Origin: Streptomyces sp. NBC_01445
GTDB taxonomy: Bacteria; Actinomycetota; Actinomycetes; Streptomycetales; Streptomycetaceae
DNA length: 64,000 bases
NCBI RefSeq assembly: GCF_035918235.1
Contig: NZ_CP109485.1
Coordinates: forward strand, 8,146,001-8,210,000
Direction: 5' to 3'
The notes beneath the pieces were generated by a model that had not been told where the DNA came from, did not search any database, and was given only the letters and a program-made list of their open reading frames with translations. Shown piece after piece: positions 23,219 through 32,535 of the stretch (position 1 is the stretch's first letter; every line of letters begins with the position of its first letter). A program made the translations under genes and the position numbers.

Positions 23219-26200
23219 ATGTACGAGCTGTCCCGGATTCGCCTCTACTCCATCGGGCCCGCCGGTGCGCGCTACGCCGACACCGTCCTGGACCTGCGGG
23301 GCGTCGGCGAGCCCGTGCCCGACCCCGCCCCCACCCAGGCGGAGTTCTTCGAGGACGAGCCCGTCGGGCCGCCGCGGCGGCCGGCGCCCGCGGGCGTGCT
23401 CTTCCTGGAGAACGGCGGCGGCAAGTCGGTCCTCCTCAAGCTGATCTTCTCCGTGATGCTGCCGGGCCACCGGAACACGCTCGGCGGCGCCAGCTCCGGC
23501 GTGCTGCGCAAGTTCCTGCTCGCCGACGACTGCGGGCACGTGGCCCTGGAGTGGCAGCACACCCTCACGGGCGAGTGCGTCGTCGTCGGCAAGGTCAGCG
23601 AGTGGCGGGGGCGGCAGGTCTCGAACGACCCGCGCAAGTTCGCCGAGGCCTGGTACTCGCTGCGGCCCGGGCCCGGCATGAGCCTGGACTCGCTGCCCGT
23701 CGCCGAGTCCTCCGCCGTACGGTCCTCGGCCGAGGGCGTCTCGGGCGCGCAGGGACGGCGGCGCACCATGAAGGGCTTCCGGGACGCACTGACCGACGCG
23801 GGCAAGGCGTACCCGCACCTCGAAGTGCACTGGGAAGAGATCCACGACCGGTGGAACGAGCACCTGGGCGAACTCGGCCTCGACCCCGAACTCTTCCGCT
23901 ACCAGCGGGAGATGAACGCGGACGAGGGTGAGGCCGCCGGCCTCTTCGCCGTCAAGAAGGACTCCGACTTCACCGACCTGCTCCTGCGCGCCGTCACCGA
24001 CACCCGGGACACGGACGGGCTGGCCGACCTGGTCAGCGGGTTCGGCAACAAGCTGGGGCGGCGCGCCGAGCTGATCGCCGAACGCGAGTTCACCGCCGGC
24101 TCCGTGGACCTCCTCGGCCGCATCGTGGACGCCGCGGACACCCGGGCACGCGCGCGTGACGTGCACGCCGGAGCCGAGCGCCGCACCCGCACCCTGGCCC
24201 GCAGGCTCGCCGCCCGTGCCGCCCTGGAGCGCGGCCGTGCCGCCGACCTCGCCCAGCAGGTCACCGCCGCCGCGCACACCGTCGGCGAGGCGGAGCAGGC
24301 CCGCGGCCGCAGCGCCCTGATCGCTTCCGAACTGGCATACCGGCATGCCTCGTTGGCGCTCGCCGGAGCCGAGAAGGCCGCCGCAGCGCAGAAGCGTGAG
24401 CTGGCCGACGCGCGCACCCTGCACGCTGCCTGGCAGGCCGCCGAGGCCGTCCTGCGCCACCGCGCCGCCGCCGACCGCTCCGCGCGCGTGGCCGTCGCCA
24501 TCCGCGAGGCCGAGCGGGACGCCGCCCCGGCCCTCGCCGCCCGCGCCAAGGCCGCCGCCGACCTCGTACGCGCCCTGCACGGAGCCGCCGAGAGTGCCGA
24601 GGAGCTGGCCAACGAGGGCGAGGAGCGCTCCGCCGCGCTCCAGGAGGCGGGCGAGACCGCTCACCGCGACGCGACTGTCGCCGCCACGGAGGCGCAGCGC
24701 GCCCGCAGCGAGGTCGGGCACCTGCGGCAGCGGCTCTCCGAGGTCGAACAGGAGACCGCCGAGGCGGTACGGGCCGGCTGGCTCGACGACACGGCGCCCG
24801 ACGCCGACCCCGCGCGCGCGGCGCTCGCCGCGAGCGACGCCGAGAAGACCACGGTCGCCGCCTGGGACACGGCGCGTGACGCCGCACGGCGCGCGAACGA
24901 GCACGCACGGGAGACGGCGGGCGCCGAGGCCCGGGCCGAACTCACCGCGGCCCGCGCCGCGGATGCCGCCACGGCCGCCGAGAACGCGTACGGGGCCGAG
25001 CACCGCGCCGCCGGTTCCCTCGCGCGCGAAGAGCGCGTCGCGGAGCTGCTCGGACTGTCCGGGGTCCCCGGGATCCCCGCCGCAGGGGTGCCCGCGCCTC
25101 GGGGCGCGATGGCCGACGGAGCCGCGACCCGCCACGCGCGCGTGGCGACCGTCACCCGCGACCTCGGCGAAACCCCGCTCACGGCCGAGGAGTTGGACCG
25201 CGCGGCCGACGACCTCAAGGCGCTGCTCGACGACGGCGTCGCCTCCGCCGAACGCCAGCTCTTCGACCTGCGCACGGCCGCGGCCGACGACGCCCGCATC
25301 CTCGGCGCGCTCGGTGACGGCGGGCTCCTGCCGCCGGGACCCGACGTCCTCGCCACCGTCGAGTTCCTCGGCGAGCACGGCATCCCCGCCCTGCCCGGCT
25401 GGCGCTATCTCGCGCAGGCCGTCGACCCCGTGGACCACGCGCGCGTGCTCGCCGCACGCCCCGAGCTCGTCGACGGCGTCGTCATCACCGACCCCGACAC
25501 GCACGCCCGGGCCCGCGAGGCACTCGCCGGCGCCGCCCTGCTGCCCCGCTCCGCCGTCGCCGTCGGCACGGCGGCCGCCCTGCTCGCCCCGACACCCCAC
25601 GAGGAGACCGGCGACAGCGGCGTCTTCCTCGTGCCGCCGAACCCGGCGATGCACGACGAGCACGCCGCCGACGAGGAGCGGCAGGCGCTGCGCACGCGCG
25701 CGACCGAGCGCGACGAGGAGATCCGCGCCCTGGCCGCCCGGCTCTCCAAGGACCGGGAGCTCGCCGCCCGTATCGGCTCCTGGCGCACCGGCTGCCCGGA
25801 CGGACGCCTCGCCGAACTGGCCGCCGCCGCACAGGAGGCACGCGCCTTCGCCGACGAGACCGAGGCCGAGCTCGCCGAGGCCCGCACTGTCCGCGCCGAG
25901 GCCGAAGAGACCGCGGTCGAGGCGACCCGCGTACGCGACGAGCGGCAGGACGCGGCCCAGCGCGCGCGGCGCGTCGCCGACGCCCTCGCGGGACTCGCGT
26001 TCCGGCTGCGCGAGCGCGCCGGCTGGCAGGTCAAGGTGCGCGAACTCGCCGACGAGGCCGTCGAGTCGGAGGCACGCGCCCAGACCTGCCTGGAGCGCGC
26101 CCGTTCCGCCGACGAGGACCGCAGGGCGGCACAGCGCGCAGCCGACGACGCCCGCCGAACCGCCCGTGCCCTGCGCGCCGAACGCGCGGAGATCGCCGGC

Positions 26201-27910
26201 GCCCCCGACGACGTACCGGCGGACCCCGAGCAGCCCTCCCCTCAGACGCCGAAGCCGTCGCTGCCCGCGCTGCGCGAGGCGTACCGCGCGGCCTCCCAGG
26301 TCTACGAGAAAGTCGGCGTCGGCGCCGACCTGCGCGCCGAGCAGGCCCGCGCGGAGAGCGACGAGAGCGCCGCTCTCGCCGAGCTCGACCGGCTCAGTAA
26401 CAAGGTCCGCACCCGCGCGGCCCAGCTCCTGGAGTCCCCGGACGGCTCCGACGGACCGTCACGGCAGGCCGCCGCGGCCCGCGCCGACGAGCTGGTTCAG
26501 CTCCTGGAGGCCCGCGTCTCCACCGCGAGCGAGCAGCTCGGACGCCTGCGCGGCGAGGCCGAGCGGCACGCACCCGAGGACGGCGACGACGCCCACACCG
26601 AGCTGCCCGACGACCTCGTCCCCACCGGCGCCGAGCACGCCCAGACGCTCCTGCGCACCGCCACGGGCGAACTCGCCGCGCGCACCGAGGCGTTGACCGT
26701 GGCCCGCGCCGCCCACAGCGAACTCCTCGACGCCCACCGCGCCGCCGAGGACGCGACCGGCGGCTTCGAGGAGACCGCAGCGCTCCTCAAGGACCTGCTG
26801 CGCGAGCATCCCGACCGGCACGAGAGCGAGCAGGACGAGCCCGAGCCCTATCCCGGCACCCTCGAAGAGGCCCGGCACGCGGCGGCCGAGGCCCGACGCT
26901 CCCTGCGCGGCTGCGCCGCCGACCTGTCCGCCGCCGAGGCCGCCGTGCGCGAGGCGAGCGACATCCTCGTACGGCACGCGAACGCCACCCGCTACGAGCA
27001 GGTGCGCACGCCGGCCCGGCAACAGATCCGCGAGCTGCCCGCCTCGGCGCTGCCCGAGCACGCGCAGAAGTGGGCGGACGCGTTCGCGCCCCGGCTGCGC
27101 GTACTGACCGACGAGCTGGAGCAGTTGGAGCGCAACCGCGACTCGATCGTGGACCGGCTGCGCGGGCTCGTCGAGTCGGCGCTCGCCACACTGCGGTCCG
27201 CCCAGCGCCTGTCCCGCCTCCCGGAAGGGCTCGGCGAGTGGTCGGGCCAGGAGTTCGTGCGCATCCGCTTCGAGGAGCCCGACCAGGCGACCCTCGTGGA
27301 GCGGCTCGGCGAGGTCGTCGACGAGGCGACCCGCGCCGCCGTCAAGAAAAACTCCGACCTGCGCCGCGACGGCATGTCCCTGCTCCTGCGCGGTGTCGGC
27401 GCGGCGCTCCAGCCCAAGGGCATCGCCGTGGAGATCCTCAAGCCGGACGCCGTGCTGCGCGCCGAGCGGGTCCCCGTCGGACAGATGGGCGACGTGTTCT
27501 CCGGCGGCCAGCTCCTCACCGCGGCCATCGCCCTGTACTGCACGATGGCCGCCCTGCGCTCGAACGACCGGGGCCGCGACAAGCACCGGCACGCGGGCAC
27601 GCTGTTCCTCGACAACCCGATCGGCCGCGCCAACGCCACGTACCTGCTCGAACTCCAGCGGGCCGTGTCGGACGCGCTCGGTGTGCAGCTCCTGTACACC
27701 ACCGGCCTGTTCGACACGACGGCACTCGCCGAGTTCCCGCTGGTCATCAGGCTGCGCAACGACGCGGACCTCAGGGCCGGGCTGAAGTACATCAGCGTCG
27801 AGGAGCACCTGCGGCCGGGCCTGCCGCAGCAGGACCCGGCCGAGGAGACCGTGCACGGAGAGATCACGGCAACGCGCATGTACAAGCGCCCCGCGAACCA
27901 GCCCGGTTAG
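23219..27910 (+). CDS. SMC/MukB-like coiled-coil ATPase
   Basis: A 1563-residue SMC-type ATPase, the size class of MukB/MksB/JetC. The N-terminal head begins YELSRIRLYSIGPAGARYAD and has the P-loop VLFLENGGGKSVLL with Lys69. About residues 290-685 and 820-1330 are alanine/glutamate/arginine-rich coiled coil. Between them, about 690-820, lies a globular alpha/beta segment (GIPALPGWRYLAQAV, LVDGVVITDP) in the hinge position. The C-terminal head has the ABC signature DVFSGGQLLTAAIALYC (Ser1428) and Walker B GTLFLDNPIGRAN, where Asn1466 replaces the usual catalytic glutamate. The ATG follows the KITE-like gene by 66 bases. Expected role is DNA loop extrusion or binding, either chromosomal or against invading DNA. 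Confidence 0.85.
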   Translation: MYELSRIRLYSIGPAGARYADTVLDLRGVGEPVPDPAPTQAEFFEDEPVGPPRRPAPAGVLFLENGGGKSVLLKLIFSVMLPGHRNTLGGASSGVLRKFLLADDCGHVALEWQHTLTGECVVVGKVSEWRGRQVSNDPRKFAEAWYSLRPGPGMSLDSLPVAESSAVRSSAEGVSGAQGRRRTMKGFRDALTDAGKAYPHLEVHWEEIHDRWNEHLGELGLDPELFRYQREMNADEGEAAGLFAVKKDSDFTDLLLRAVTDTRDTDGLADLVSGFGNKLGRRAELIAEREFTAGSVDLLGRIVDAADTRARARDVHAGAERRTRTLARRLAARAALERGRAADLAQQVTAAAHTVGEAEQARGRSALIASELAYRHASLALAGAEKAAAAQKRELADARTLHAAWQAAEAVLRHRAAADRSARVAVAIREAERDAAPALAARAKAAADLVRALHGAAESAEELANEGEERSAALQEAGETAHRDATVAATEAQRARSEVGHLRQRLSEVEQETAEAVRAGWLDDTAPDADPARAALAASDAEKTTVAAWDTARDAARRANEHARETAGAEARAELTAARAADAATAAENAYGAEHRAAGSLAREERVAELLGLSGVPGIPAAGVPAPRGAMADGAATRHARVATVTRDLGETPLTAEELDRAADDLKALLDDGVASAERQLFDLRTAAADDARILGALGDGGLLPPGPDVLATVEFLGEHGIPALPGWRYLAQAVDPVDHARVLAARPELVDGVVITDPDTHARAREALAGAALLPRSAVAVGTAAALLAPTPHEETGDSGVFLVPPNPAMHDEHAADEERQALRTRATERDEEIRALAARLSKDRELAARIGSWRTGCPDGRLAELAAAAQEARAFADETEAELAEARTVRAEAEETAVEATRVRDERQDAAQRARRVADALAGLAFRLRERAGWQVKVRELADEAVESEARAQTCLERARSADEDRRAAQRAADDARRTARALRAERAEIAGAPDDVPADPEQPSPQTPKPSLPALREAYRAASQVYEKVGVGADLRAEQARAESDESAALAELDRLSNKVRTRAAQLLESPDGSDGPSRQAAAARADELVQLLEARVSTASEQLGRLRGEAERHAPEDGDDAHTELPDDLVPTGAEHAQTLLRTATGELAARTEALTVARAAHSELLDAHRAAEDATGGFEETAALLKDLLREHPDRHESEQDEPEPYPGTLEEARHAAAEARRSLRGCAADLSAAEAAVREASDILVRHANATRYEQVRTPARQQIRELPASALPEHAQKWADAFAPRLRVLTDELEQLERNRDSIVDRLRGLVESALATLRSAQRLSRLPEGLGEWSGQEFVRIRFEEPDQATLVERLGEVVDEATRAAVKKNSDLRRDGMSLLLRGVGAALQPKGIAVEILKPDAVLRAERVPVGQMGDVFSGGQLLTAAIALYCTMAALRSNDRGRDKHRHAGTLFLDNPIGRANATYLLELQRAVSDALGVQLLYTTGLFDTTALAEFPLVIRLRNDADLRAGLKYISVEEHLRPGLPQQDPAEETVHGEITATRMYKRPANQPG

Positions 27911-27923
27911 AGAGCCGGTCGCA

Positions 27924-29474
27924 TCAGGCGTCCGCGCGCAGCAGATCGGCGCACTTCTCGCCGATCATCATCGTCGTGATGCACGGATTGACCGTGACGA
28001 GGTCCGGCATCACGGAGCCGTCGGCGACGCGCAGGCCCTCGGTCCCCTTCACGCGCAGCCGCGCGTCGAGCGGGGCCGAGGCATCGTCGTCCGCGCCCAT
28101 CTTCACCGTGCAGGCCGGGTGGTAGACGGTGTTGTGCGTCTTGTGGATGTAGTCGAGCAGCTCGTCGTCGGTGCGGACATCAGGCCCGGGGGCCAGCTCC
28201 GCGCCCGCCCAGCCGCCGAGCGCGGGCTGCTCCGCGATGCGCCGCGCCAGCTTCAGCCCGTACGTCATCACGCGCGCGTCGTGCTCGTGCGTGAAGTACC
28301 GCGGGTCGACGAGCGGCTTGTCCCGGTAGTCGCGGGTGCGCAGCCGCACGGTGCCGCGTGACTTCGCGCGTGTCACGTTGGGCGTCAGGCAGAAGGCGTT
28401 CTCCGACGTCGGATAGCCGTACCGCGCGGTGTTCATGTCGAAGGGCACGGAGCCGTAGTGGAACATCAGGTCGGGCCGGTCGAGGCCGGGCTCGGTGTCG
28501 TAGAAGATGCCGGCCTCCCACCACTGGCTGGACGTGGTGGTCATCGGCTGCTTCGCCTCCCACATGATCACGCCCTCGGGGTGGTCCTGGAGGTTCTCGC
28601 CGACCCCGGGGGAGTCCACGAGCACGTCCACGCCCCTCTCGCGCAGATGACCGGCCGGGCCTATCCCGGACAGCATGAGGAGCTTGGGCGAGTCGATGGA
28701 GCCGCAGGAGAGGACCACCTCGCGGCGGGCACGCACCGTCCTGGTGTGGATGAGGTCGGGGTCGAGGTACTCGGCGCCCACGCAGCGCCGGCCCTCGAAG
28801 ACGAGCCGCTTGGCCCGCACCCCCGTCCGCACAGAGAGGTTGGGCCGCCTGCCCATGACCGGGTGCAGATAGGCGACCGAGGACGACTGGCGGATGTTGT
28901 TCTCGTCGGAGTTGATCTGGAACCAGTTGGCGCCGCGCACCACCGTGCGGCCCGTGTTGAACGGCGTGGTCGGGATGCCCGCCTCGGCGCAGGCCGCCAG
29001 CAGCGCGCTGCCGCACGGGTCCGCGCCCTTGAGGGAACGCAGCTTCACCGGGCCGGAGCGGCCGTGGTGGTCCCCGGGGGCGTCGTTGTTCTCCAGGCGC
29101 TTGTAGAGCGGGAACACGTCGGCGGCGCCCCAGCCGGCGCACCCCGCAGCCGCCCAGTCGTCCAGGTCCTCGGCCGGCGCCCAGAAGGCGATGCACGAGT
29201 TGTGGGACGAGCAGCCGCCGAGGACCTTGGCGCGCGCGTGGCGCATGAAACTGTTGCCGCTGGTCTGGGGCTCGACCGGGTAGTCCCAGTCGTATCCGGA
29301 GTCCAACAGGGCCATCCAGCGGTCCAGTTGGAGGACGTTGTCGTCGCCGACGTCGCTCGGTCCCGCCTCCAGGACGCACACGCTGACGGACGGGTCCTCG
29401 GACAGGCGCGCCGCGACGACGTTTCCGGCGGTGCCTCCGCCGACCACGACGTAGTCGAAGACGTCAGAGTTCAT
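27924..29474 (-). CDS. GMC oxidoreductase, choline dehydrogenase-like
   Basis: A 516-residue FAD-dependent GMC oxidoreductase. The N-terminal dinucleotide fold is YVVVGGGTAGNVVAARLSE. GGCSSHNSCIAFW is GMC signature 1, LSCGSIDSPKLLMLSGIGP is signature 2, and the C-terminal active-site histidine pair sits in NTVYHPACTVKMG and VTVNPCI, where the second histidine position is occupied by Asn. Choline dehydrogenases oxidise choline to betaine aldehyde, which fits the aldehyde dehydrogenase and betaine monooxygenase upstream. ATG 29474 overlaps the permease stop (ATGA). It is the last gene of the betaine operon, convergent with the SMC gene across 13 bases. Oxidation of another amino-alcohol remains possible. 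Confidence 0.88.
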   Translation of the reverse strand: MNSDVFDYVVVGGGTAGNVVAARLSEDPSVSVCVLEAGPSDVGDDNVLQLDRWMALLDSGYDWDYPVEPQTSGNSFMRHARAKVLGGCSSHNSCIAFWAPAEDLDDWAAAGCAGWGAADVFPLYKRLENNDAPGDHHGRSGPVKLRSLKGADPCGSALLAACAEAGIPTTPFNTGRTVVRGANWFQINSDENNIRQSSSVAYLHPVMGRRPNLSVRTGVRAKRLVFEGRRCVGAEYLDPDLIHTRTVRARREVVLSCGSIDSPKLLMLSGIGPAGHLRERGVDVLVDSPGVGENLQDHPEGVIMWEAKQPMTTTSSQWWEAGIFYDTEPGLDRPDLMFHYGSVPFDMNTARYGYPTSENAFCLTPNVTRAKSRGTVRLRTRDYRDKPLVDPRYFTHEHDARVMTYGLKLARRIAEQPALGGWAGAELAPGPDVRTDDELLDYIHKTHNTVYHPACTVKMGADDDASAPLDARLRVKGTEGLRVADGSVMPDLVTVNPCITTMMIGEKCADLLRADA

Positions 29475-31036
29475 GGGGTGGTGACCTCCTCCATTGGGGC
29501 AACGGTTCGGGCGGGCTCGGCCGCGTGTTCGGTGAGGACACCGGTGCGGTGTCGCTGGACGAACCAGTAGTAGGCGAAGCCGCCGCCCGCGATCACTCCG
29601 ATGAACAGGACGGCGCCCCAGCGCAGATACCAGTGGTAGGGGGCGGCGGCGTTGTAGACGGCCGCGCGCGGCCAGATCAGGTTGAGCGTCATGGCGCCGC
29701 CCCACAGCACGGCGATGATGTTGACGGGCAGTCCCCAGCGGCCCAGGGAGAACTTCCCGTCGCCCGCCGGCTGCCACTTGCCGCGCAGCCGCGCCACCAG
29801 CATCGGGGCGGTGACCAGCAGATAGGCGAGGTAGATCATGATGATGCCGATGCTGGTGACCACGGTGAAGATCTGCGGCTGGCGGATGTTGACGACCAGG
29901 ATCGCGAGCGCCAGTACGCCGATGACCACGGCCGGCACGACCGGCGTCTTGAACCGCGGGCTGACCCGGCCGAGGACCGACGACGCCGGCAGGTTGTTGT
30001 CGCGCGACATCGCGAAGGCGAGGCGGATGGCCGCGGTGTGCACGGCGAGCGCGCACACCGTGACCGCGATCAGCACGCACCACAGCATCGCCTTGCCGGC
30101 CGTCGGGCCGAGCACGTCGAGGACGACGTACTGCAGGCCGTCCGTCGACAGCTTCTCGCCGGTCAGGCTCGACACGCTCATCAGGGCGAGCAGCAGGATC
30201 AGCCCGCCGAGGACGAACGAGGCGACGATCGCGCGGATGATGGCGCGCGGCGCGCCCCGCGTCGGGTCGAGGGACTCCTCGCCGAGCGAGGCCGCCGTGT
30301 CGAAGCCGTACATCACGTACGCGGAGGCCAGCGACGCGACGAGGAACGCGCTCAGATAGCCGAAGGGCTGGCCGTGGCCCGCCCCGGCCGTGTGGGTCAC
30401 GACCTGCGGGCCGCGCACGATGTGCACCGCGAACAGCACGATCAGGACGACGGTCGCGATCAGTTCGAGGAAGACGCCGGCCGTGTTGATGGTGGCCATC
30501 AGCTTCACACCGAAGGCGTTGACGAGCGTGGTGAAGAGGATCAGTACGGAGGCCAGGACGACGGCGTTGGTCGCGACGTCGTACGGGCCGGTGCCGTCCC
30601 CGATGAACTGGAAGGCCGACGAGATCTGCGGCAGCGTCAGCTGGTAGGCGAGCGCGACGGCCGCGATCGACACGACGGAGGCGAGCAGCATCATCCAGCC
30701 GGCGAGCCAGCCGATGTGCGGATTGCCCACCTTCTTCGCCCAGTTGTAGACGGAGCCCGCGACGGGATAGCGGGCGGCGAGTTCGGCGAAGCACAGGGCG
30801 ACCGTGAACTGGCCGCCGAACACCATCGGCCAGGACCACCAGTACGCCGGGCCGCCGTTCGCGAATCCGAAGTAGAAGAGCTGGAAGGTGCCGGTGAGGA
30901 TGGAGATGTAGCTGATGCCCGCGGCGAAGGTGTGGAAGTTGCCCAGCGTGCGCTTGAGTTCGGGCCGGTAGCCGAACTCGGCGAGCTCGGCGTCGTCCCC
31001 GCTCCGCGTCTCCTGTGTGCTCTCGTCCTGGCTCAT
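29471..31036 (-). CDS. APC family amino acid/amine permease
   Basis: A 521-residue amino acid-polyamine-organocation permease with about 12 membrane segments. The hydrophilic N-terminus (about 30 residues) leads to LGNFHTFAAGISYISILTGTFQLF. The family-typical GGPAYWWSWPMVFGGQFTVALCFAELAARYPVAGSVYNW follows, close to bacterial GABA/choline-type permeases and yeast BAT1-like proteins. By context it would import choline, betaine or a related amine. It is coupled by 4-base overlaps to the aldehyde dehydrogenase before it and the GMC enzyme after it. Confidence 0.9.
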   Translation of the reverse strand: MSQDESTQETRSGDDAELAEFGYRPELKRTLGNFHTFAAGISYISILTGTFQLFYFGFANGGPAYWWSWPMVFGGQFTVALCFAELAARYPVAGSVYNWAKKVGNPHIGWLAGWMMLLASVVSIAAVALAYQLTLPQISSAFQFIGDGTGPYDVATNAVVLASVLILFTTLVNAFGVKLMATINTAGVFLELIATVVLIVLFAVHIVRGPQVVTHTAGAGHGQPFGYLSAFLVASLASAYVMYGFDTAASLGEESLDPTRGAPRAIIRAIVASFVLGGLILLLALMSVSSLTGEKLSTDGLQYVVLDVLGPTAGKAMLWCVLIAVTVCALAVHTAAIRLAFAMSRDNNLPASSVLGRVSPRFKTPVVPAVVIGVLALAILVVNIRQPQIFTVVTSIGIIMIYLAYLLVTAPMLVARLRGKWQPAGDGKFSLGRWGLPVNIIAVLWGGAMTLNLIWPRAAVYNAAAPYHWYLRWGAVLFIGVIAGGGFAYYWFVQRHRTGVLTEHAAEPARTVAPMEEVTTP

Positions 31037-32535
31037 GACGGGTCACCGTCCTCGGGACACTCCGGCGGCGCGCCGAACCAGCCCTGTGCGACGGGCTGCG
31101 TATTGCGCCAGATGTGCTTGGTCTCGCGGTACTCGGCGAGCCCCGAAGGGCCGAGTTCTCGGCCGGTCCCGGACTGCTTGTAGCCGCCCCACTCGGCCTG
31201 GGGGACGTACGGGTGGTAGTCGTTGATCCAGACCGTTCCGAGGCGCAGGGCGCCCGCGACGCGCGCCGCCTTCGCCTCGTCGCTCGTCCAGACGGCGCCC
31301 GCGAGCCCGTAGATCGAGTCGTTCGCGAGCCGCACCGCCTCCGCCTCGTCGGTGAACCGCTCGACGGTCAGGACCGGGCCGAAGGACTCGTCCTGCACGA
31401 CGGACATGCCGCTCGTGCACTCGTCGAGGACGGTCGGCAGGTAGTAGAAGCCCTGCTCGTACGCGGCCGGCTCGGGCCGTGCGCCGCCGCAGCGCAGCAC
31501 CGCCCCCTCCTCGATGCCCCGTGCGACATACGCCTCGACCTTGGCGCGGTGCGCGGCCGAGATCAACGGCCCCGTCTGCGCGTCGTCGTCGAACGGGCCG
31601 CCCAGTCTGATGAGTTCGGCGCGCTGCACGACCTCGTCCACGAAGCGGTCGTGCAGCGAGTCCTCCACCAGGAGCCGAGCGCCGGCCGAGCACACCTGCC
31701 CCGAGTGCAGGAACACCGCGGTGAGCGCCATGTCGACGGCCGCGTCGAAGTCGGCGTCCGCGAACACGATGTTCGGGTTCTTGCCACCGAGTTCGAGGGC
31801 GACCTTCTTGACCGAGCCCGCCGCGGCGGCCATGAGCAGCCGTCCGGTCTGCAGACCGCCCGTGAACGACACGAGGTCCACGTCCGGATGGTCGCCGAGC
31901 GGCGCGCCCGCCTCCGGGCCCGCGCCGAGGACCAGATTGGCGACGCCCGCGGGCAGCCCCGCCTCGTCGAGCAGCCGCATCAGATGGATCGCCGTGTGCG
32001 GGGTGAGCTCGCTGGGCTTCAGGACGAAGGTGTTGCCGGCCGCGAGCGCCGGGGCGACCTTCCACGCGGTCTGCAGGAGCGGGTAGTTCCAGGGGGTGAT
32101 CAGGGCGCACACCCCGACGGGCTCGTACAGGACCCGGCTCTCGGCGCCCGCCGTCCCCGTTTCCACGACGCGCCCGGTGTCGGCGGTCGCGAGCCGCCCG
32201 AAGTAGCGGAAGCAGTTCGCGATGTCGTCGATGTCGTACGCGCTCTCGACCAGCCGCTTCCCGGTGTCCAGGGACTCGGCGCGGGCCAGCGCGTCCTTGT
32301 CGCGCACGAGCAGGTCCGCGACGCGCAGGAGGAGGTCGCCGTGTTCGGCCGCCGACATCCGGGGCCACGGGCCTTCGTCGAAGGCGTGGCGGGCCGCGGC
32401 GATTGCGTCGGCGGTGTCCTTGGCCCCCGCCTCGTCGACCACGGCGACGAGCGAGCCGTCGGCGGGGCAGCGGATCTCACGGGTCCGCTCGTCGCGGGCG
32501 GTGGTCCATCCGCCGCCGATGAACAGGTCAGGCAT
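31033..32535 (-). CDS. Aldehyde dehydrogenase, betaine aldehyde dehydrogenase-like
   Basis: An NAD(P)-dependent aldehyde dehydrogenase of 500 residues. Motifs are ITPWNYPLLQTAWKVAPALAAGN, the glycine-rich FTGGLQTGRLL, the general base in VALELGGKNPN, and the catalytic cysteine in HSGQVCSAGARLLVE. The C-terminal WINDYHPYVPQAEWGGYKQSG is as in betaine aldehyde dehydrogenases. In context it converts betaine aldehyde to glycine betaine. The ATG at 32535 overlaps the gbcA stop by 8 bases; a GTG two codons upstream is an alternative. Confidence 0.9.
   Translation of the reverse strand: MPDLFIGGGWTTARDERTREIRCPADGSLVAVVDEAGAKDTADAIAAARHAFDEGPWPRMSAAEHGDLLLRVADLLVRDKDALARAESLDTGKRLVESAYDIDDIANCFRYFGRLATADTGRVVETGTAGAESRVLYEPVGVCALITPWNYPLLQTAWKVAPALAAGNTFVLKPSELTPHTAIHLMRLLDEAGLPAGVANLVLGAGPEAGAPLGDHPDVDLVSFTGGLQTGRLLMAAAAGSVKKVALELGGKNPNIVFADADFDAAVDMALTAVFLHSGQVCSAGARLLVEDSLHDRFVDEVVQRAELIRLGGPFDDDAQTGPLISAAHRAKVEAYVARGIEEGAVLRCGGARPEPAAYEQGFYYLPTVLDECTSGMSVVQDESFGPVLTVERFTDEAEAVRLANDSIYGLAGAVWTSDEAKAARVAGALRLGTVWINDYHPYVPQAEWGGYKQSGTGRELGPSGLAEYRETKHIWRNTQPVAQGWFGAPPECPEDGDPS

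Noticed and set aside
23198..25663. 821-codon antisense frame over the SMC-like gene
   Set aside because: Same cause; the plus-strand protein has P-loop, signature and Walker B motifs.
20638..27910. Calling the SMC operon a Wadjet system
   Set aside because: No jetD gene, and P-loop and Walker B patterns differ from those I associate with JetC; a neutral SMC-operon name is safer.
29475..31046. Apparent N-terminal extension of the GMC oxidoreductase
   Set aside because: Arg/Pro/His-rich frame overlapping the permease; the enzyme starts at its FAD-binding fold at 29474.
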